Source: Aerococcus kribbianus (GTDB taxonomy: Bacteria > Bacillota > Bacilli > Lactobacillales > Aerococcaceae). Taken from it: DNA of 64,000 bases. The notes beneath the pieces were generated by a model that was given only the letters and a program-made list of their open reading frames with translations, did no database searches and was not told where the DNA came from. Below are positions 19,725-29,525 of this stretch, piece after piece. Numbering within the stretch: the stretch's first letter is position 1; each line of letters opens with the position of its first letter. Made by a program: the position numbers and the translations under genes. The stretch is from NCBI RefSeq assembly GCF_026805545.1, contig NZ_JAPRFR010000004.1, positions 38,057 through 102,056 on the forward strand. Reading direction: 5' to 3'.

Positions 19725-20003
19725 TTAACGACCAGTCTTCTTATCGTCGCCTCCGTGGCCACGGTAAGTACGAGTTGGTACAAATTCTCCTAGTTTATGT
19801 CCTACCATGTCTTCTTGGATATAAACTGGTACATGTTTACGTCCGTCGTAAACAGCAATCGTTAACCCAATAAAGTTAGGGAAGATTGTTGACCGACGTG
19901 ACCAAGTTTTAATAACTTGTTTCTTTTCATTGTCTTGTTGTGCAACCACTTTTTTCATTAAATGGTCATCACAAAAAGGTCCTTTTTTCAAGCTACGGCT
20001 CAT
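19725..20003 (-). CDS. rpsS: 30S ribosomal protein S19
   Basis: 30S head protein that contacts S13 and L5. The 92 residues include [18 protein letters not shown] at the start and [16 protein letters not shown] near the end, both diagnostic. It follows rplB by 37 bases. Confidence 0.98.
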   Translation of the reverse strand: MSRSLKKGPFCDDHLMKKVVAQQDNEKKQVIKTWSRRSTIFPNFIGLTIAVYDGRKHVPVYIQEDMVGHKLGEFVPTRTYRGHGGDDKKTGR

Positions 20004-20040
20004 TAGTTCTGGCTCCTTTCGCTTATCCTATTTAAAGTGA

Positions 20041-20874
20041 TTACTTATTGTTACGACGACGAACGATTAGCTTGTTGCTACGTGCGTTCTTATTACGTGT
20101 CTTAATACCACGAGCTGGTTTGCCCCAAGGTGTCATAGGAGATGGACGACCGATTGGTGCTTTACCTTCACCACCACCGTGTGGGTGATCGTTAGGGTTC
20201 ATTACAGATCCACGAACAGTAGGACGTTTGCCTAACCAACGTTTACGACCTGCTTTACCAACATTAATCAATTCGTGTTGTTCATTACCAACAGTACCGA
20301 TTGTTGCACGGCAAGTACCTAAGATTAAACGACTTTCACCAGAGTTTAATTTAACTAAGACATATTTGTCTTCTTTACCTAGAACTTGAGCGCGGGTACC
20401 AGCTGAACGAATCAATTGGCCACCTTTACCAGGTTTAGTTTCAATATTGTGAACCATTGTACCAACTGGGATGTCTTTCAATTGTAGGGCGTTACCAACT
20501 TTGATGTCAGCGTCCTTACCTGATTGAATTCTGTCACCGACTTTTAAGCCTTTTGGCGCAATGATGTAAGTTTTAATACCGTCTGTGTAATGGATTAAAG
20601 CAATGTTAGCAGTCCGGTTTGGATCGTATTCGATTGCCTTAACGACACCTTCAACATTATCTTTGTTACGTTTAAAGTCAATTACACGGTAAGCTTGCTT
20701 GTGTCCCCCACCATGGTGACGAACAGTAATGCGTCCGTTATTATTACGGCCGGCACGTTTGCTCTGTGACTCTAATAATGACTTTTCTGGTTGAGATTTT
20801 GTTACTTCTGCAAAATCGTAGCCAGACATATTACGACGACCATTTGTAGTCGCTTTATATTTTTTTACCGCCAC
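20041..20874 (-). CDS. rplB: 50S ribosomal protein L2
   Basis: Core protein of the peptidyl-transferase region. The 277 residues have the conserved C-terminal [19 protein letters not shown] with the histidine implicated in subunit association and peptide-bond activity. The start codon is GTG, 9 bases after AGGAGG. Confidence 0.98.
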   Translation of the reverse strand: MAVKKYKATTNGRRNMSGYDFAEVTKSQPEKSLLESQSKRAGRNNNGRITVRHHGGGHKQAYRVIDFKRNKDNVEGVVKAIEYDPNRTANIALIHYTDGIKTYIIAPKGLKVGDRIQSGKDADIKVGNALQLKDIPVGTMVHNIETKPGKGGQLIRSAGTRAQVLGKEDKYVLVKLNSGESRLILGTCRATIGTVGNEQHELINVGKAGRKRWLGKRPTVRGSVMNPNDHPHGGGEGKAPIGRPSPMTPWGKPARGIKTRNKNARSNKLIVRRRNNK

Positions 20875-20893
20875 GTTGATGTCCTCCTATCTA

Positions 20894-21187
20894 TTATTCT
20901 GCGTCGTCTGCGCCGAAGATTTCGATAGATTGACCTTCAGCAACTTTCACGACTGCTTTACGACGTTTACGAGTGAAGCCTGCGTAACGTCCCATACGTT
21001 TTAATTTTCCGCGTACGTTTAAGATGTTTACTTTTTCTACTTTTACATCGAAGAGTTCTTCTACGGCTTGCTTAACTTCTGTTTTATTAGCGCGCCGGTC
21101 AACTTCGAAGGTATATTTGTTGTCTTCCATAGCCATCATAGATTGTTCTGTAATGATGGGACGGATAATAATTTCTTGTGCCAACAT
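20894..21187 (-). CDS. rplW: 50S ribosomal protein L23
   Basis: Exit-tunnel rim protein and docking site for trigger factor and signal recognition particle. The 97 residues carry [11 protein letters not shown] and the [12 protein letters not shown] segment. The ATG shares one base with the rplD stop codon (TAATG), so translation is coupled. Confidence 0.97.
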   Translation of the reverse strand: MLAQEIIIRPIITEQSMMAMEDNKYTFEVDRRANKTEVKQAVEELFDVKVEKVNILNVRGKLKRMGRYAGFTRKRRKAVVKVAEGQSIEIFGADDAE

Positions 21188-21810
21188 TATGCCAGTACCT
21201 CCTCTACCTTAGAAAGTGCTGATTGTGTAATGATAACTTTTTCGTTGTTAACGAGATCTAACACGTTGACGTTGTTTTCATCAACTAAAGTAACATTTGC
21301 AATGTTACGAGCTGATAATTCAGCGTTTTCGTTGTCCTTATCAATTACAACCAATACTTTAGTATCAACATTTAAGTTTGCTAATACTTCTTGGAATGCT
21401 TTCGTTTTTGGTGCGTCAAATGACAAAGCATCAACTACCACAAGATTTTCGTTGGCAACTTTTTCAGATAATACTGAACGAAGTGCTAAGCGACGTACCT
21501 TACGTGGTAATTTGTAAGTGTATGAGCGTGGAGTTGGTCCAAACGCGCGTCCACCGCCGACCCATTGAGGAGAACGGATAGATCCTTGACGTGCACGACC
21601 AGTACCTTTTTGACGCCATGGTTTACGTCCACCACCGCGAACGGCTGAACGGTTCTTCACTGAGTGAGTCCCTTGACGTAAAGAAGCACGTTGTTGAACA
21701 ATCACGTCATATACTGCATGTTCATTAGGTTCAATAGCAAATACATCATCGTTTAATTCGATTTGTCCGTTTTCTGAACCGTCTTGTTTAAATAATTTAA
21801 CTGAAGTCAT
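21187..21810 (-). CDS. rplD: 50S ribosomal protein L4
   Basis: Tunnel-lining assembly protein of 207 residues, with the extended loop [19 protein letters not shown] that reaches into the exit tunnel. In Bacillota L4 binds the S10-operon leader and lowers its transcription; a matching leader lies before rpsJ here. Confidence 0.98.
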   Translation of the reverse strand: MTSVKLFKQDGSENGQIELNDDVFAIEPNEHAVYDVIVQQRASLRQGTHSVKNRSAVRGGGRKPWRQKGTGRARQGSIRSPQWVGGGRAFGPTPRSYTYKLPRKVRRLALRSVLSEKVANENLVVVDALSFDAPKTKAFQEVLANLNVDTKVLVVIDKDNENAELSARNIANVTLVDENNVNVLDLVNNEKVIITQSALSKVEEVLA

Positions 21811-21832
21811 GAATAATTTCCTCCTTCCTCAT

Positions 21833-22468
21833 TTATTCGCCAGCTTTAACTGCTGATTCAATTTGTAATAATGATTTCTTAGCTCCGGGAACATTCCCTT
21901 TAATTAAGATAACGTTGCGGTCGGCATCAACTTTAACGATTTCTAAGTTTTGAATCGTTACTTGGTTGCCACCCATACGTCCTGGCAAGGCTTTTCCTTT
22001 AAATACTTTAGAAGCATCTGATGCCATACCCATTGAACCTGGTGCGCGGTGGTAATGAGAACCGTGTCCCATTGGTCCACGTGCTTGGTTATGACGTTTG
22101 ATAGCCCCTTGGAAACCTTTACCTTTTGATGTACCTGTGACATCTACGATGTCTCCAGCTTGGAAAATATCAACTGTTACTTCGTTTCCTACTTCATATT
22201 CTCCCAGCTCAACATCTCTAATTTCTTTAATGAAGCGCTTAGGAGTCGTTTCTGCTTTTGCTACATGACCTTTAGCAGGTTTGTTTGATAACACTTCACG
22301 TTTGTCGTCGAAGCCTAATTGGATTGCTTCATAGCCATCTGTTTCAGCAGTTTTCTTTTGCAATACAACATTTGCTGTTGCTTCAACAACTGTTACAGGG
22401 ATTAATTCACCTGATTCAGTAAAGAATTGTGTCATACCTACTTTTTTACCTAAGATTCCTTTAGTCAT
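21833..22468 (-). CDS. rplC: 50S ribosomal protein L3
   Basis: Early assembly protein whose central extension approaches the peptidyl-transferase centre. The 211 residues include [16 protein letters not shown] at the start and the [19 protein letters not shown] extension. It follows rpsJ by 58 bases with GGAGGTG before the ATG. Confidence 0.98.
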   Translation of the reverse strand: MTKGILGKKVGMTQFFTESGELIPVTVVEATANVVLQKKTAETDGYEAIQLGFDDKREVLSNKPAKGHVAKAETTPKRFIKEIRDVELGEYEVGNEVTVDIFQAGDIVDVTGTSKGKGFQGAIKRHNQARGPMGHGSHYHRAPGSMGMASDASKVFKGKALPGRMGGNQVTIQNLEIVKVDADRNVILIKGNVPGAKKSLLQIESAVKAGE

Positions 22469-22526
22469 GAGTACACCTCCGTTAATTTATTTTTATATAT
22501 TGGGTTAACTAATTTATATGCTGATA

Positions 22527-22835
22527 TTATAGTTTGATTTCAATATCAACGCCTGATGGTAAGTCTAGTTTCATTAAGGCGTCAACTGTTTTTGGTGTTG
22601 GGTTAACGATGTCTACTAGACGTTTGTGAGTACGCATTTCGAATTGTTCACGTGAATCTTTATATTTATGTGGTGAACGAATTACAGTGAACAATGAACG
22701 TTCTGTTGGTAATGGTACTGGACCAGAAACGTCTGCACCTGTACGTTTTGCAGTTTCAACAATTTTGCTTGCTGACTGATCTAATGCGCGATGTTCGTAT
22801 GCTTTTAAACGAATACGAATTTTTTGTTTTGCCAT
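22527..22835 (-). CDS. rpsJ: 30S ribosomal protein S10
   Basis: First gene of the super-operon; S10 is a 30S head protein and a NusA/NusG partner in antitermination. The start is ATG 22835 ([20 protein letters not shown]), with GAGGAGGAAAAAGTC just before it, giving the standard 102 residues. An upstream in-frame extension of 41 codons lies wholly within the structured leader and has no ribosomal-protein similarity, so I reject it. Confidence 0.97.
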   Translation of the reverse strand: MAKQKIRIRLKAYEHRALDQSASKIVETAKRTGADVSGPVPLPTERSLFTVIRSPHKYKDSREQFEMRTHKRLVDIVNPTPKTVDALMKLDLPSGVDIEIKL

Positions 22836-22878
22836 GACTTTTTCCTCCTCGTCACAATTTAATAATTTGACTTGCTCC

Positions 22879-22977
22879 GCGTAAAAACCGGCGCACCCCA
22901 ATGGCAATGCTCCCGGGTGTGTCGCAACCTTACGCATCAAAGCTCCTTGATTTAACAACGTTTGTTCTCAAATCAAG
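22879..22977 (-). promoter_or_regulatory. S10-operon leader, likely L4-binding autoregulatory element
   Basis: The transcript from the promoter at 23006-23034 has a leader of about 160 bases with two structures. The first is an 8-base-pair hairpin, CTTGATTT with AAATCAAG (22946-22977). The second is closed by GCGTAA with TTACGC (22879-22884 and 22930-22935) and contains an inner CACCC/GGGTG stem. The GCGTAAGG...GCGACACACCC and TTTTTACG..GGAGCAAG strings resemble the Bacillus rpsJ leader bound by L4. Assignment rests on recalled similarity and structure, not on a covariance search. Confidence 0.7.
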
Positions 22978-23005
22978 TGACTGTCATAAAAACAGCACTC
23001 TTGAT

Positions 23006-23034
23006 AGTATACAGGAATTAAAGTTTGAAATCAA
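23006..23034 (-). promoter_or_regulatory. rpsJ promoter
   Basis: TTGATT and TATACT separated by 17 bases, about 170 bases before the rpsJ ATG. It is the only strong promoter seen ahead of the 14 kb ribosomal operon. The remaining 23035-23150 is AT-rich with no gene. Confidence 0.75.
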
Positions 23035-23150
23035 GGCTTTTCTATTGTTTTTTCTATTTTTTTCAATTCTGCTTTTCCATGTCAACGCTACCTAGTGTAT
23101 CATTATTCAATTTCGGAAACAAGTCCCTCTTTCAGCCGTACCGAGCCAAG

Positions 23151-23184
23151 AAAAAAAGGCTTGAGACCAAGTCTCAAGCCTTTT
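23151..23184 (-). terminator. Terminator of tuf
   Basis: A perfect 14-base-pair stem (23154-23167 with 23171-23184) around a 3-base loop, followed on the minus strand by a run of seven T; 26 bases after the tuf stop codon. Confidence 0.92.
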
Positions 23185-23209
23185 AATTAACTAAGTAATT
23201 TAGTTAGAA

Positions 23210-24397
23210 TTATTCTTTAATTTCAGTAACTACACCGGCACCTACAGTACGTCCACCTTCACGGATAGAGAACTTAGTTCCGTCTTCGATAGCGATTGGG
23301 TGAATTAATTCAACGTCCATAGTAACGTTGTCACCAGGCATAACCATTTGTACATCGTCTGGTAAGATTACTACACCAGTGATGTCTGTAGTACGGAAGT
23401 AGAATTGAGGACGGTAGTTAGTTAAGAATGGTGTATGACGTCCACCTTCTTCTTTGCTTAATACATAAACTTCAGCAGAGAATTTCTTATGTGGAGTAAT
23501 TGAGCCAGGTTCAGCCAATACTTGTCCACGTTCGATATGATCACGAGTTACACCACGTAGCAATGCACCGATGTTGTCACCAGCTTCAGCTGATTCCATT
23601 TGTTTACGGAACATTTCCACACCAGTAACAGTTGTTTTGTTAGTTTCTTCAGCGATACCAACGATTTCAACTTCGTCACCGACTTTAACTTGTCCACGTT
23701 CTACACGACCAGTAGCAACTGTACCACGACCAGTGATTGAGAACACGTCTTCGACTGGCATCATGAATGGTTTGTCAGTTTCACGGTCTGGTTCTGGAAT
23801 GTATTCGTCAACTGCTTCCATTAAGTCAAGAATGTTTTGTTCTTGTTCTTCATCACCTTCAAGGGCTTTAAGAGCTGAACCAACGATTACAGGAACATCG
23901 TCTCCTGGGTAATCGTATTCAGATAACAAGTCACGAACTTCCATTTCAACCAATTCGATTAATTCTTCGTCATCAACCATGTCTGATTTGTTTAAGAATA
24001 CTACGAAGTAAGGTACCCCTACTTGACCAGCCAATAGGATATGTTCACGAGTTTGTGGCATTGGACCATCAGCTGCAGATACAACTAAGATCGCACCGTC
24101 CATTTGAGCTGCACCAGTGATCATGTTCTTAACGTAGTCCGCGTGTCCTGGCGCATCGATATGAGCGTAGTGACGGTTAGCTGTTTCATACTCGATATGA
24201 GAAGTATTGATTGTGATTCCACGTTCTTTTTCTTCTGGAGCGTTATCGATTGAAGCGTAGTCTTTAGCTTCACCAAAACCATTTTTAGCTAAAACAGTTG
24301 CGATAGCTGCAGATAAAGTAGTTTTACCGTGGTCAACGTGTCCTAATGTCCCAATATTAACATGGGGTTTGGTACGTTCGTATTTTTCTTTTGCCAT
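23210..24397 (-). CDS. tuf: Elongation factor Tu
   Basis: GTPase that delivers aminoacyl-tRNA to the ribosome. The 395 residues have the P-loop GHVDHGKTT near residue 19, DAPGHADY and NKSD guanine-specificity motifs, then domains 2 and 3. It lies after fusA but has its own promoter and strong terminators on both sides, so it can be transcribed alone at a high level. Confidence 0.99.
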   Translation of the reverse strand: MAKEKYERTKPHVNIGTLGHVDHGKTTLSAAIATVLAKNGFGEAKDYASIDNAPEEKERGITINTSHIEYETANRHYAHIDAPGHADYVKNMITGAAQMDGAILVVSAADGPMPQTREHILLAGQVGVPYFVVFLNKSDMVDDEELIELVEMEVRDLLSEYDYPGDDVPVIVGSALKALEGDEEQEQNILDLMEAVDEYIPEPDRETDKPFMMPVEDVFSITGRGTVATGRVERGQVKVGDEVEIVGIAEETNKTTVTGVEMFRKQMESAEAGDNIGALLRGVTRDHIERGQVLAEPGSITPHKKFSAEVYVLSKEEGGRHTPFLTNYRPQFYFRTTDITGVVILPDDVQMVMPGDNVTMDVELIHPIAIEDGTKFSIREGGRTVGAGVVTEIKE

Positions 24398-24454
24398 TTG
24401 TAAATTCCTCCTAAGAATTGAAATTATCTTTATACAAAGATTTCCATAAGTACA

Positions 24455-24482
24455 TTATAGGGAAAGGCCCTATAAAAATCAA
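24455..24482 (-). promoter_or_regulatory. tuf promoter overlapping the fusA terminator
   Basis: TTGATT and a perfect TATAAT separated by 16-17 bases. The -35 box falls in the last bases of the terminator stem that ends the fusA transcript. The same TTGATT box is used by rpsJ. Confidence 0.7.
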
Positions 24483-24506
24483 GGCTAAGACTAGCTTAAA
24501 GCCTTG
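24475..24506 (-). terminator. Terminator between fusA and tuf
   Basis: On the minus strand CAAGGCT pairs with AGCCTTG around a 13-base loop and is followed by ATTTTTAT. It lies about 60 bases after the fusA stop. Confidence 0.65.
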
Positions 24507-24518
24507 CTTTAATTATCA

Positions 24519-24546
24519 TCAGCAGAGAATACTGGGTCTCTGCTGA
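24519..24546 (-). repeat. Hairpin after fusA
   Basis: A perfect 10-base-pair stem (TCAGCAGAGA with TCTCTGCTGA) around 8 bases, about 20 bases after the fusA stop, without a T run. It may protect the mRNA 3' end or help the terminator that follows. Confidence 0.5.
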
Positions 24547-24565
24547 CGACCATTAACTGGTTAAA

Positions 24566-26659
24566 TTATTCTTGGCTTTGTGAACCGTATTGTTTCACAA
24601 TTTCAGCTTCAATAGATTTTGGTACTGGTTCATAGTGATCAAATGTCATTGTGAAAGTACCGCGTCCTTGAGTGGCTGAACGCAAGGTTGTTGCATAACC
24701 GAACATTTCTGATAATGGTACCAATGAATGAATCATTAAGGCATTACCACGAGGTTCTTGTCCTTCGATACGTCCACGACGAGCAGAAACATGTCCCATA
24801 ACGTCGCCTAGGTATTCTTCAGGAACTAGGATGTCAACCTTCATCATTGGTTCAAGGATAGCTGGTTCAGCTTTCTTGGCTGCATTCCGTAGAGCTAATG
24901 AAGCAGCAACCTTGAAGGCTGTTTCAGATGAGTCGACATCATGGTATGAACCATCATATAGTTTGGCCTTGATATCAACCATTGGGAAGCCAGCAATGAC
25001 ACCATTTTCAAGCGCATCTTTAAGTCCAGATTCAACAGCTGGGATATAGTCTTTTGGCACTACCCCACCGACGATGGCGTTTTCGAATTCGAATCCTGCT
25101 CCTTCTTCGTTAGGAGTAAATTCAATCCAAACGTCACCATATTGACCTTTACCACCTGATTGACGAACAAATTTACCTTGCGCTTGGGTTGGTACTGTGA
25201 ATGTTTCACGGTAAGACACTTGTGGTGCCCCAACAGTTGCTTCAACGTTAAATTCACGTTTCAACCGGTCAACAATGATATCCAAGTGCAATTCACCCAT
25301 ACCGGCGATAACAGTTTGGCCTGTTTCGTGGTTAGTTGTTGCTCTGAATGTAGGGTCTTCTTCAGCTAGCTTACCAAGAGCAATTGACATTTTATCTTGG
25401 TCAGCTTTAGTTGAAGGTTCGATAGCAACTTCGATAACTGGTTCAGGGAATTCCATTGATTCCAAGATCACTTGGTTGTCAGTGTCACATAGGGTGTCAC
25501 CAGTACCAGTGTCTTTAAGTCCTACTGCAGCTGCAATGTCACCAGAGAAGACTTGGTCAACCTCAGAACGTGAGTTGGCATGCATCAACAGGATACGTCC
25601 CACACGTTCACGTTTATCTTTGGATGCATTTTGGATATAAGATCCAGATTGCAAGGTACCAGAATAAACACGGAAGAAAGTTAGACGACCTACGAATGGG
25701 TCAGTCATTACTTTGAAGGCTAGCGCAGAGAATGGTGAATCATCGTTAGCGCGTACTTCGATTTCTGCTTCTGGATCATCAGCACGATGTCCCACAATAG
25801 GAGGAACGTCAGTTGGTGCTGGTAGATAGTCGATAACACCATCTAGCATCAATTGTACCCCTTTGTTCTTGAAGGCAGAACCACAGTAAACTGGGTAGAA
25901 CTCAACGTCACATGTTGCTTGACGAATAGCTGCTTTCAATTCTTCAACAGAAATTTCTTCCCCTTCAAGGTATTGCATCATAATGTCTTCATTGACATCA
26001 GCAATTGCTTCGATAAGGTTTGTACGCCATTTTTCAGCTTCTTCTTGGTATGATTCAGGGATGTCGCGTTCTTCATAAGTTGAACCGTCATCTGAAGTAT
26101 AAATTTCGGCCTTCATAGTCACCAAGTCAATGATACCTTCGAATTCATCTTCAGCACCAATTGGTAATTGTACTGGATGAGCATTAGCTTGTAAACGTTC
26201 ATGTAGAGTATCTACAGAATATAAGAAGTTCGCACCTAATTTATCCATTTTGTTAACAAAAACAATCCGTGGAACACGGTAAGTTGTTGCTTGACGCCAT
26301 ACTGTTTCAGTTTGTGGTTCAACACCTGATTGGGCATCAAGTAAGGCAACAGAACCGTCAAGTACCCGTAGAGAACGTTCAACTTCGACTGTGAAGTCTA
26401 CGTGTCCTGGAGTATCGATGATGTTAACACGGTGACCATTCCATTGAGCAGTTGTCGCTGCAGATGTAATGGTAATACCACGTTCTTGTTCTTGCTCCAT
26501 CCAGTCCATTTGTGAGCCACCATCGTGAGTTTCACCAATTTTATGGATCTTACCGGTATAGTACAAGATACGTTCAGTTGTCGTAGTCTTACCAGCATCG
26601 ATGTGGGCCATGATTCCGATATTTCTTGTTTTCTCAAGAGGGAAGTCTCTTTTAGCCAT
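24566..26659 (-). CDS. fusA: Elongation factor G
   Basis: GTPase that drives ribosomal translocation. The 697-residue protein has AHIDAGKTT near residue 18, [13 protein letters not shown] and the five EF-G domains through to the C-terminal [15 protein letters not shown] region, all full length. It follows rpsG by 111 bases within the str group; no TetM-like truncation or extension is seen. Confidence 0.99.
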   Translation of the reverse strand: MAKRDFPLEKTRNIGIMAHIDAGKTTTTERILYYTGKIHKIGETHDGGSQMDWMEQEQERGITITSAATTAQWNGHRVNIIDTPGHVDFTVEVERSLRVLDGSVALLDAQSGVEPQTETVWRQATTYRVPRIVFVNKMDKLGANFLYSVDTLHERLQANAHPVQLPIGAEDEFEGIIDLVTMKAEIYTSDDGSTYEERDIPESYQEEAEKWRTNLIEAIADVNEDIMMQYLEGEEISVEELKAAIRQATCDVEFYPVYCGSAFKNKGVQLMLDGVIDYLPAPTDVPPIVGHRADDPEAEIEVRANDDSPFSALAFKVMTDPFVGRLTFFRVYSGTLQSGSYIQNASKDKRERVGRILLMHANSRSEVDQVFSGDIAAAVGLKDTGTGDTLCDTDNQVILESMEFPEPVIEVAIEPSTKADQDKMSIALGKLAEEDPTFRATTNHETGQTVIAGMGELHLDIIVDRLKREFNVEATVGAPQVSYRETFTVPTQAQGKFVRQSGGKGQYGDVWIEFTPNEEGAGFEFENAIVGGVVPKDYIPAVESGLKDALENGVIAGFPMVDIKAKLYDGSYHDVDSSETAFKVAASLALRNAAKKAEPAILEPMMKVDILVPEEYLGDVMGHVSARRGRIEGQEPRGNALMIHSLVPLSEMFGYATTLRSATQGRGTFTMTFDHYEPVPKSIEAEIVKQYGSQSQE

Positions 26660-26770
26660 TAATCCTTACTCCTTTATCATTAAAATTACGTTTATTTGGT
26701 GTTCCTCATTCATTATATAGGAATAGGAACCTGAGATACACCCCAAAATTGGGTTTTTCTAAAAAACGTA

Positions 26771-27241
26771 TTACCAACGGAAGTGAGCGAAAGCTTTGTT
26801 GGCTTCTGCCATACGGTGAGTTTCTTCACGTTTTCTTACAGCTGCACCAGTGTTATTGGCAGCATCCATAATTTCACGTGCTAAACGTAATTCCATTGTG
26901 TTTTCACCACGAAGGCGAGCGTAGTTAACTAACCAACGTAGAGCTAGGGTTTGACGACGTTCTGGGCGAACTTCCATTGGTACTTGGTAGTTTGATCCCC
27001 CAACACGACGAGCTTTAACTTCTAACACTGGAGAAATGTTTTCCAAGGCTTGTTCAAACACTTCCATTGGGTCATTACCAGTTTCTTCTTTGATCATGTC
27101 AAAAGCGTTATATAAGATAGTTGCTGCAACACCACGTTTACCATCAACCATAATACGGTTAATTAAACGAGTGACTAATTTTGAATTATAAATTGGGTCA
27201 GGCAATACATCACGTTTTGCCACATGTCCTTTACGAGGCAT
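26771..27241 (-). CDS. rpsG: 30S ribosomal protein S7
   Basis: Head assembly protein near the exit site. The 156 residues begin [16 protein letters not shown] and carry the [20 protein letters not shown] region. It follows rpsL by 20 bases with AAGGAGGAGC before the ATG. In E. coli S7 represses the str operon; no equivalent site was recognised here. Confidence 0.98.
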   Translation of the reverse strand: MPRKGHVAKRDVLPDPIYNSKLVTRLINRIMVDGKRGVAATILYNAFDMIKEETGNDPMEVFEQALENISPVLEVKARRVGGSNYQVPMEVRPERRQTLALRWLVNYARLRGENTMELRLAREIMDAANNTGAAVRKREETHRMAEANKAFAHFRW

Positions 27242-27261
27242 TTATGCTCCTCCTTCCTTGA

Positions 27262-27675
27262 TTAGTTCTTAGGTTTCTTAGCACCGTATTTAGAACGGCT
27301 TTGTTTACGGTCATTAACACCCGCTGTATCTAGGGCACCACGAACGATGTGGTAACGAACCCCTGGCAAGTCCTTAACACGACCACCACGGATAAGCACA
27401 ACACTGTGTTCTTGTAGGTTATGACCAATACCTGGGATATAGGCAGTCACTTCAATCATGTTAGACAAGCGTACACGAGCGTATTTACGCAAGGCAGAGT
27501 TCGGTTTCTTAGGTGTCATGGTTCCGACACGAGTACAAACGCCACGTTTTTGTGGTGAGTTGTTATCAGTGAATTTTTTCTTCATTGAGTTGTAGCCTTT
27601 ACCAAGTGCTGGAGAGTCTGATTTCTCGCTAACACTCTTACGAGGCTTACGTACTAATTGATTAATAGTAGGCAT
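27262..27675 (-). CDS. rpsL: 30S ribosomal protein S12
   Basis: Decoding-centre protein of 137 residues ([20 protein letters not shown] start, then [15 protein letters not shown]). The lysines whose change gives streptomycin resistance (PKKPNS and the later [14 protein letters not shown] loop) are in wild-type form. First gene of the str group, with its own promoter and a long leader. Confidence 0.98.
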   Translation of the reverse strand: MPTINQLVRKPRKSVSEKSDSPALGKGYNSMKKKFTDNNSPQKRGVCTRVGTMTPKKPNSALRKYARVRLSNMIEVTAYIPGIGHNLQEHSVVLIRGGRVKDLPGVRYHIVRGALDTAGVNDRKQSRSKYGAKKPKN

Positions 27676-27715
27676 TTACTATTTTCCTCCTTTCCCTTTA
27701 CGGGAGTTTTTAGTC

Positions 27716-27802
27716 CACACATCCAGGTGTGCCATTTTTTCGAAAAAGAAAAAAAGAATGTTAATTCTTTTTCTGTGCTCTGTGTTCCAGTCAGCACGAC
27801 TG
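27716..27802 (-). promoter_or_regulatory. Structured leader of the str operon
   Basis: The leader of about 160 bases before rpsL can form three small hairpins: CAGTC/GACTG (27788-27802), an AT-rich AAAAGAAT/ATTCTTTT stem followed by T-rich sequence (27742-27771), and CACAC/GTGTG (27716-27731). The middle one resembles a weak attenuator. I do not recognise a named family. Confidence 0.4.
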
Positions 27803-27844
27803 TCTTTTGTTTACAGGAATCTGTCCACAAAAAGCACCTTTATT

Positions 27845-27873
27845 AGAATAGCACGACTACCCTCTTGAGTCAA
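27845..27873 (-). promoter_or_regulatory. rpsL promoter
   Basis: TTGACT and TATTCT separated by 17 bases, each 5 of 6 to consensus, about 170 bases before the rpsL start. Confidence 0.75.
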
Positions 27874-27903
27874 ACTTTTTTACAAAAAAATATCAGACAA
27901 ATA

Positions 27904-27930
27904 AAAAGGCTGGAAGAAAAACCCCAGCAC
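27904..27930 (-). terminator. Terminator of the first DAACS symporter gene
   Basis: On the minus strand GCTGG pairs with CCAGC around 10 bases and leads into CTTTTTATTT, about 40 bases after the stop codon. Confidence 0.7.
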
Positions 27931-27970
27931 TCTTTACTTGATAGAAAAATTTATTCGATTCCATGAATAA

Positions 27971-29170
27971 TTAATTTGACCAATACTTATTATAAAGTTT
28001 ATCAATCACCAGTGCCATAGCATTATCTGCTGACACATTAGTAGCGGTCCCAAAACTATCTTGAGTCATATAGAGAGAAATCAATAAACTTGCTGTGGCA
28101 CCGGATGGATCTAAACCAACCATACCAATATAAGGTAAGGCAGACATAATCCCACCTCCTGGCGCTCCTGGAGCAGCTACCATGGCAATTCCCAAGGTGA
28201 AAATAAAGGGAATAAACATAGAGATACTAGTGGGTAAACCATTTAATAATAGAACAGCGTATATTATTGATACAATCGTTGTCACAGATCCTAAAATGTG
28301 AGCAGTAGCACCAAAAGGAATAACAAAGTTAGCAATTTTTTCTGATACACCATTCTTCTTGGCAATCTTAAGATTTACTGGAATAGTGGCTGCTGAAGAT
28401 TGGGTCGCTGCCGCCGTCATGTAACCTGGCACTTGATTTTTCAACAATTGCCAAGGTTTTTTGTGAGTATAAGCACCTGCAAGCCCATACCAAACCACTA
28501 AATAAAGAAAATGCAATAAAAGAACAATAATATAAACCTTCCAAAATACCGACAAGATACTAAATACTGAACCTGAATAGGATAAGTTAGCAAAGTTACC
28601 AAAAACAAAAATCGGAATACCTGGAACGACAAAATGGCCTAATAAAAAAGCAATGCAAGCAGAAAAATCTTTAAAGAAAGCATAGATAGTCTCTCCAACA
28701 TCTTCGCGATTTTGACGCAACCAAGACATAGCTAAACCCATCATAAAGGCAAACACAATCGCTCCTGTCACGTCTAACATAGGCTCCAAGGGAATAGTGA
28801 AAATAGGTTCAATCTTAGCCTCTAACTCACCAATATTTACTACATCAGGATTAATAAAGTGTGGAAATAAACGACTAACAATGAGTATAGTTGCTGTTCC
28901 ACCAATAATAGTTGATAAGTAAGCAATTCCCGTGGTATACCCTAGGAGCTTGCCCGCCCCTTCTGTCAAGTCAGCAATTCCTGTCACAACAAAAGCCACT
29001 ACCATTAAAGGAATGATAAAGTTCAAAATAGATGAGAAAAAGGCTGAGATGGTTACCGGTATAGCAAAGAAAATTTCTGGTAAAAAATGCATTTGCCCAT
29101 AAATAATCCCTGCTATTATTGCGATTAATAATTTTTGAATTAATGTTAATTTAATACGTCGCTTTTTCAT
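27971..29170 (-). CDS. Dicarboxylate/amino acid:cation symporter (DAACS family), copy 1
   Basis: Predicted sodium- or proton-coupled importer of a dicarboxylate or amino acid. The 399 residues give about eight membrane spans plus re-entrant loops; the serine-rich TQSSAATIPV loop and the AAPGAPGGG and TQDSFGTATNVSADNA segments mark the substrate and cation sites of the glutamate-transporter fold. The ATG at 29170 has GGAGGATTT upstream. It is a close paralogue of the gene at 29526-30731. The substrate cannot be named from sequence. Confidence 0.85.
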   Translation of the reverse strand: MKKRRIKLTLIQKLLIAIIAGIIYGQMHFLPEIFFAIPVTISAFFSSILNFIIPLMVVAFVVTGIADLTEGAGKLLGYTTGIAYLSTIIGGTATILIVSRLFPHFINPDVVNIGELEAKIEPIFTIPLEPMLDVTGAIVFAFMMGLAMSWLRQNREDVGETIYAFFKDFSACIAFLLGHFVVPGIPIFVFGNFANLSYSGSVFSILSVFWKVYIIVLLLHFLYLVVWYGLAGAYTHKKPWQLLKNQVPGYMTAAATQSSAATIPVNLKIAKKNGVSEKIANFVIPFGATAHILGSVTTIVSIIYAVLLLNGLPTSISMFIPFIFTLGIAMVAAPGAPGGGIMSALPYIGMVGLDPSGATASLLISLYMTQDSFGTATNVSADNAMALVIDKLYNKYWSN

Positions 29171-29397
29171 AAATCCTCCACTAACCAACAAGCCCTAAAT
29201 TATTGATAAAAACGCTTGTGATAAGATAATTTTCATAAACTATTAATTAATCCTAGAATATATTGACTGAAAATTCAAGCATACTTTTTTCTTATATTAG
29301 CACGATTCATTTCGAGCACTTAGCGAATTTGGGCGTCATATCATTAAAGTAACCTCTTTCAAAACTACTAATAATTTTCGATAGCAAATTTAGAAAA

Positions 29398-29433
29398 ATA
29401 AAAAGAGAGTGCGATAAAGTAACACTCTCTTTA
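29398..29433 (-). terminator. Terminator of the second DAACS symporter gene
   Basis: On the minus strand AAAGAGAGTG pairs with CACTCTCTTT around an 11-base loop and runs into more T. It lies about 90 bases after the stop at 29526. The rest of 29171-29525 is AT-rich, with no gene I can support. Confidence 0.85.
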
Positions 29434-29525
29434 CTCCCGTTCATAATGAGCCATCAAAATGGCGTCTGTCATTTTTGTCTTCTTCCAATATAATCGCTCC
29501 CTTAATGCGATTAACTCACATCCTT

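Noticed and set aside
22836..22958. In-frame upstream extension of rpsJ (41 codons)
   Set aside because: It lies within the structured leader, has no similarity to S10, and AGGAGG sits directly before the canonical ATG at 22835.
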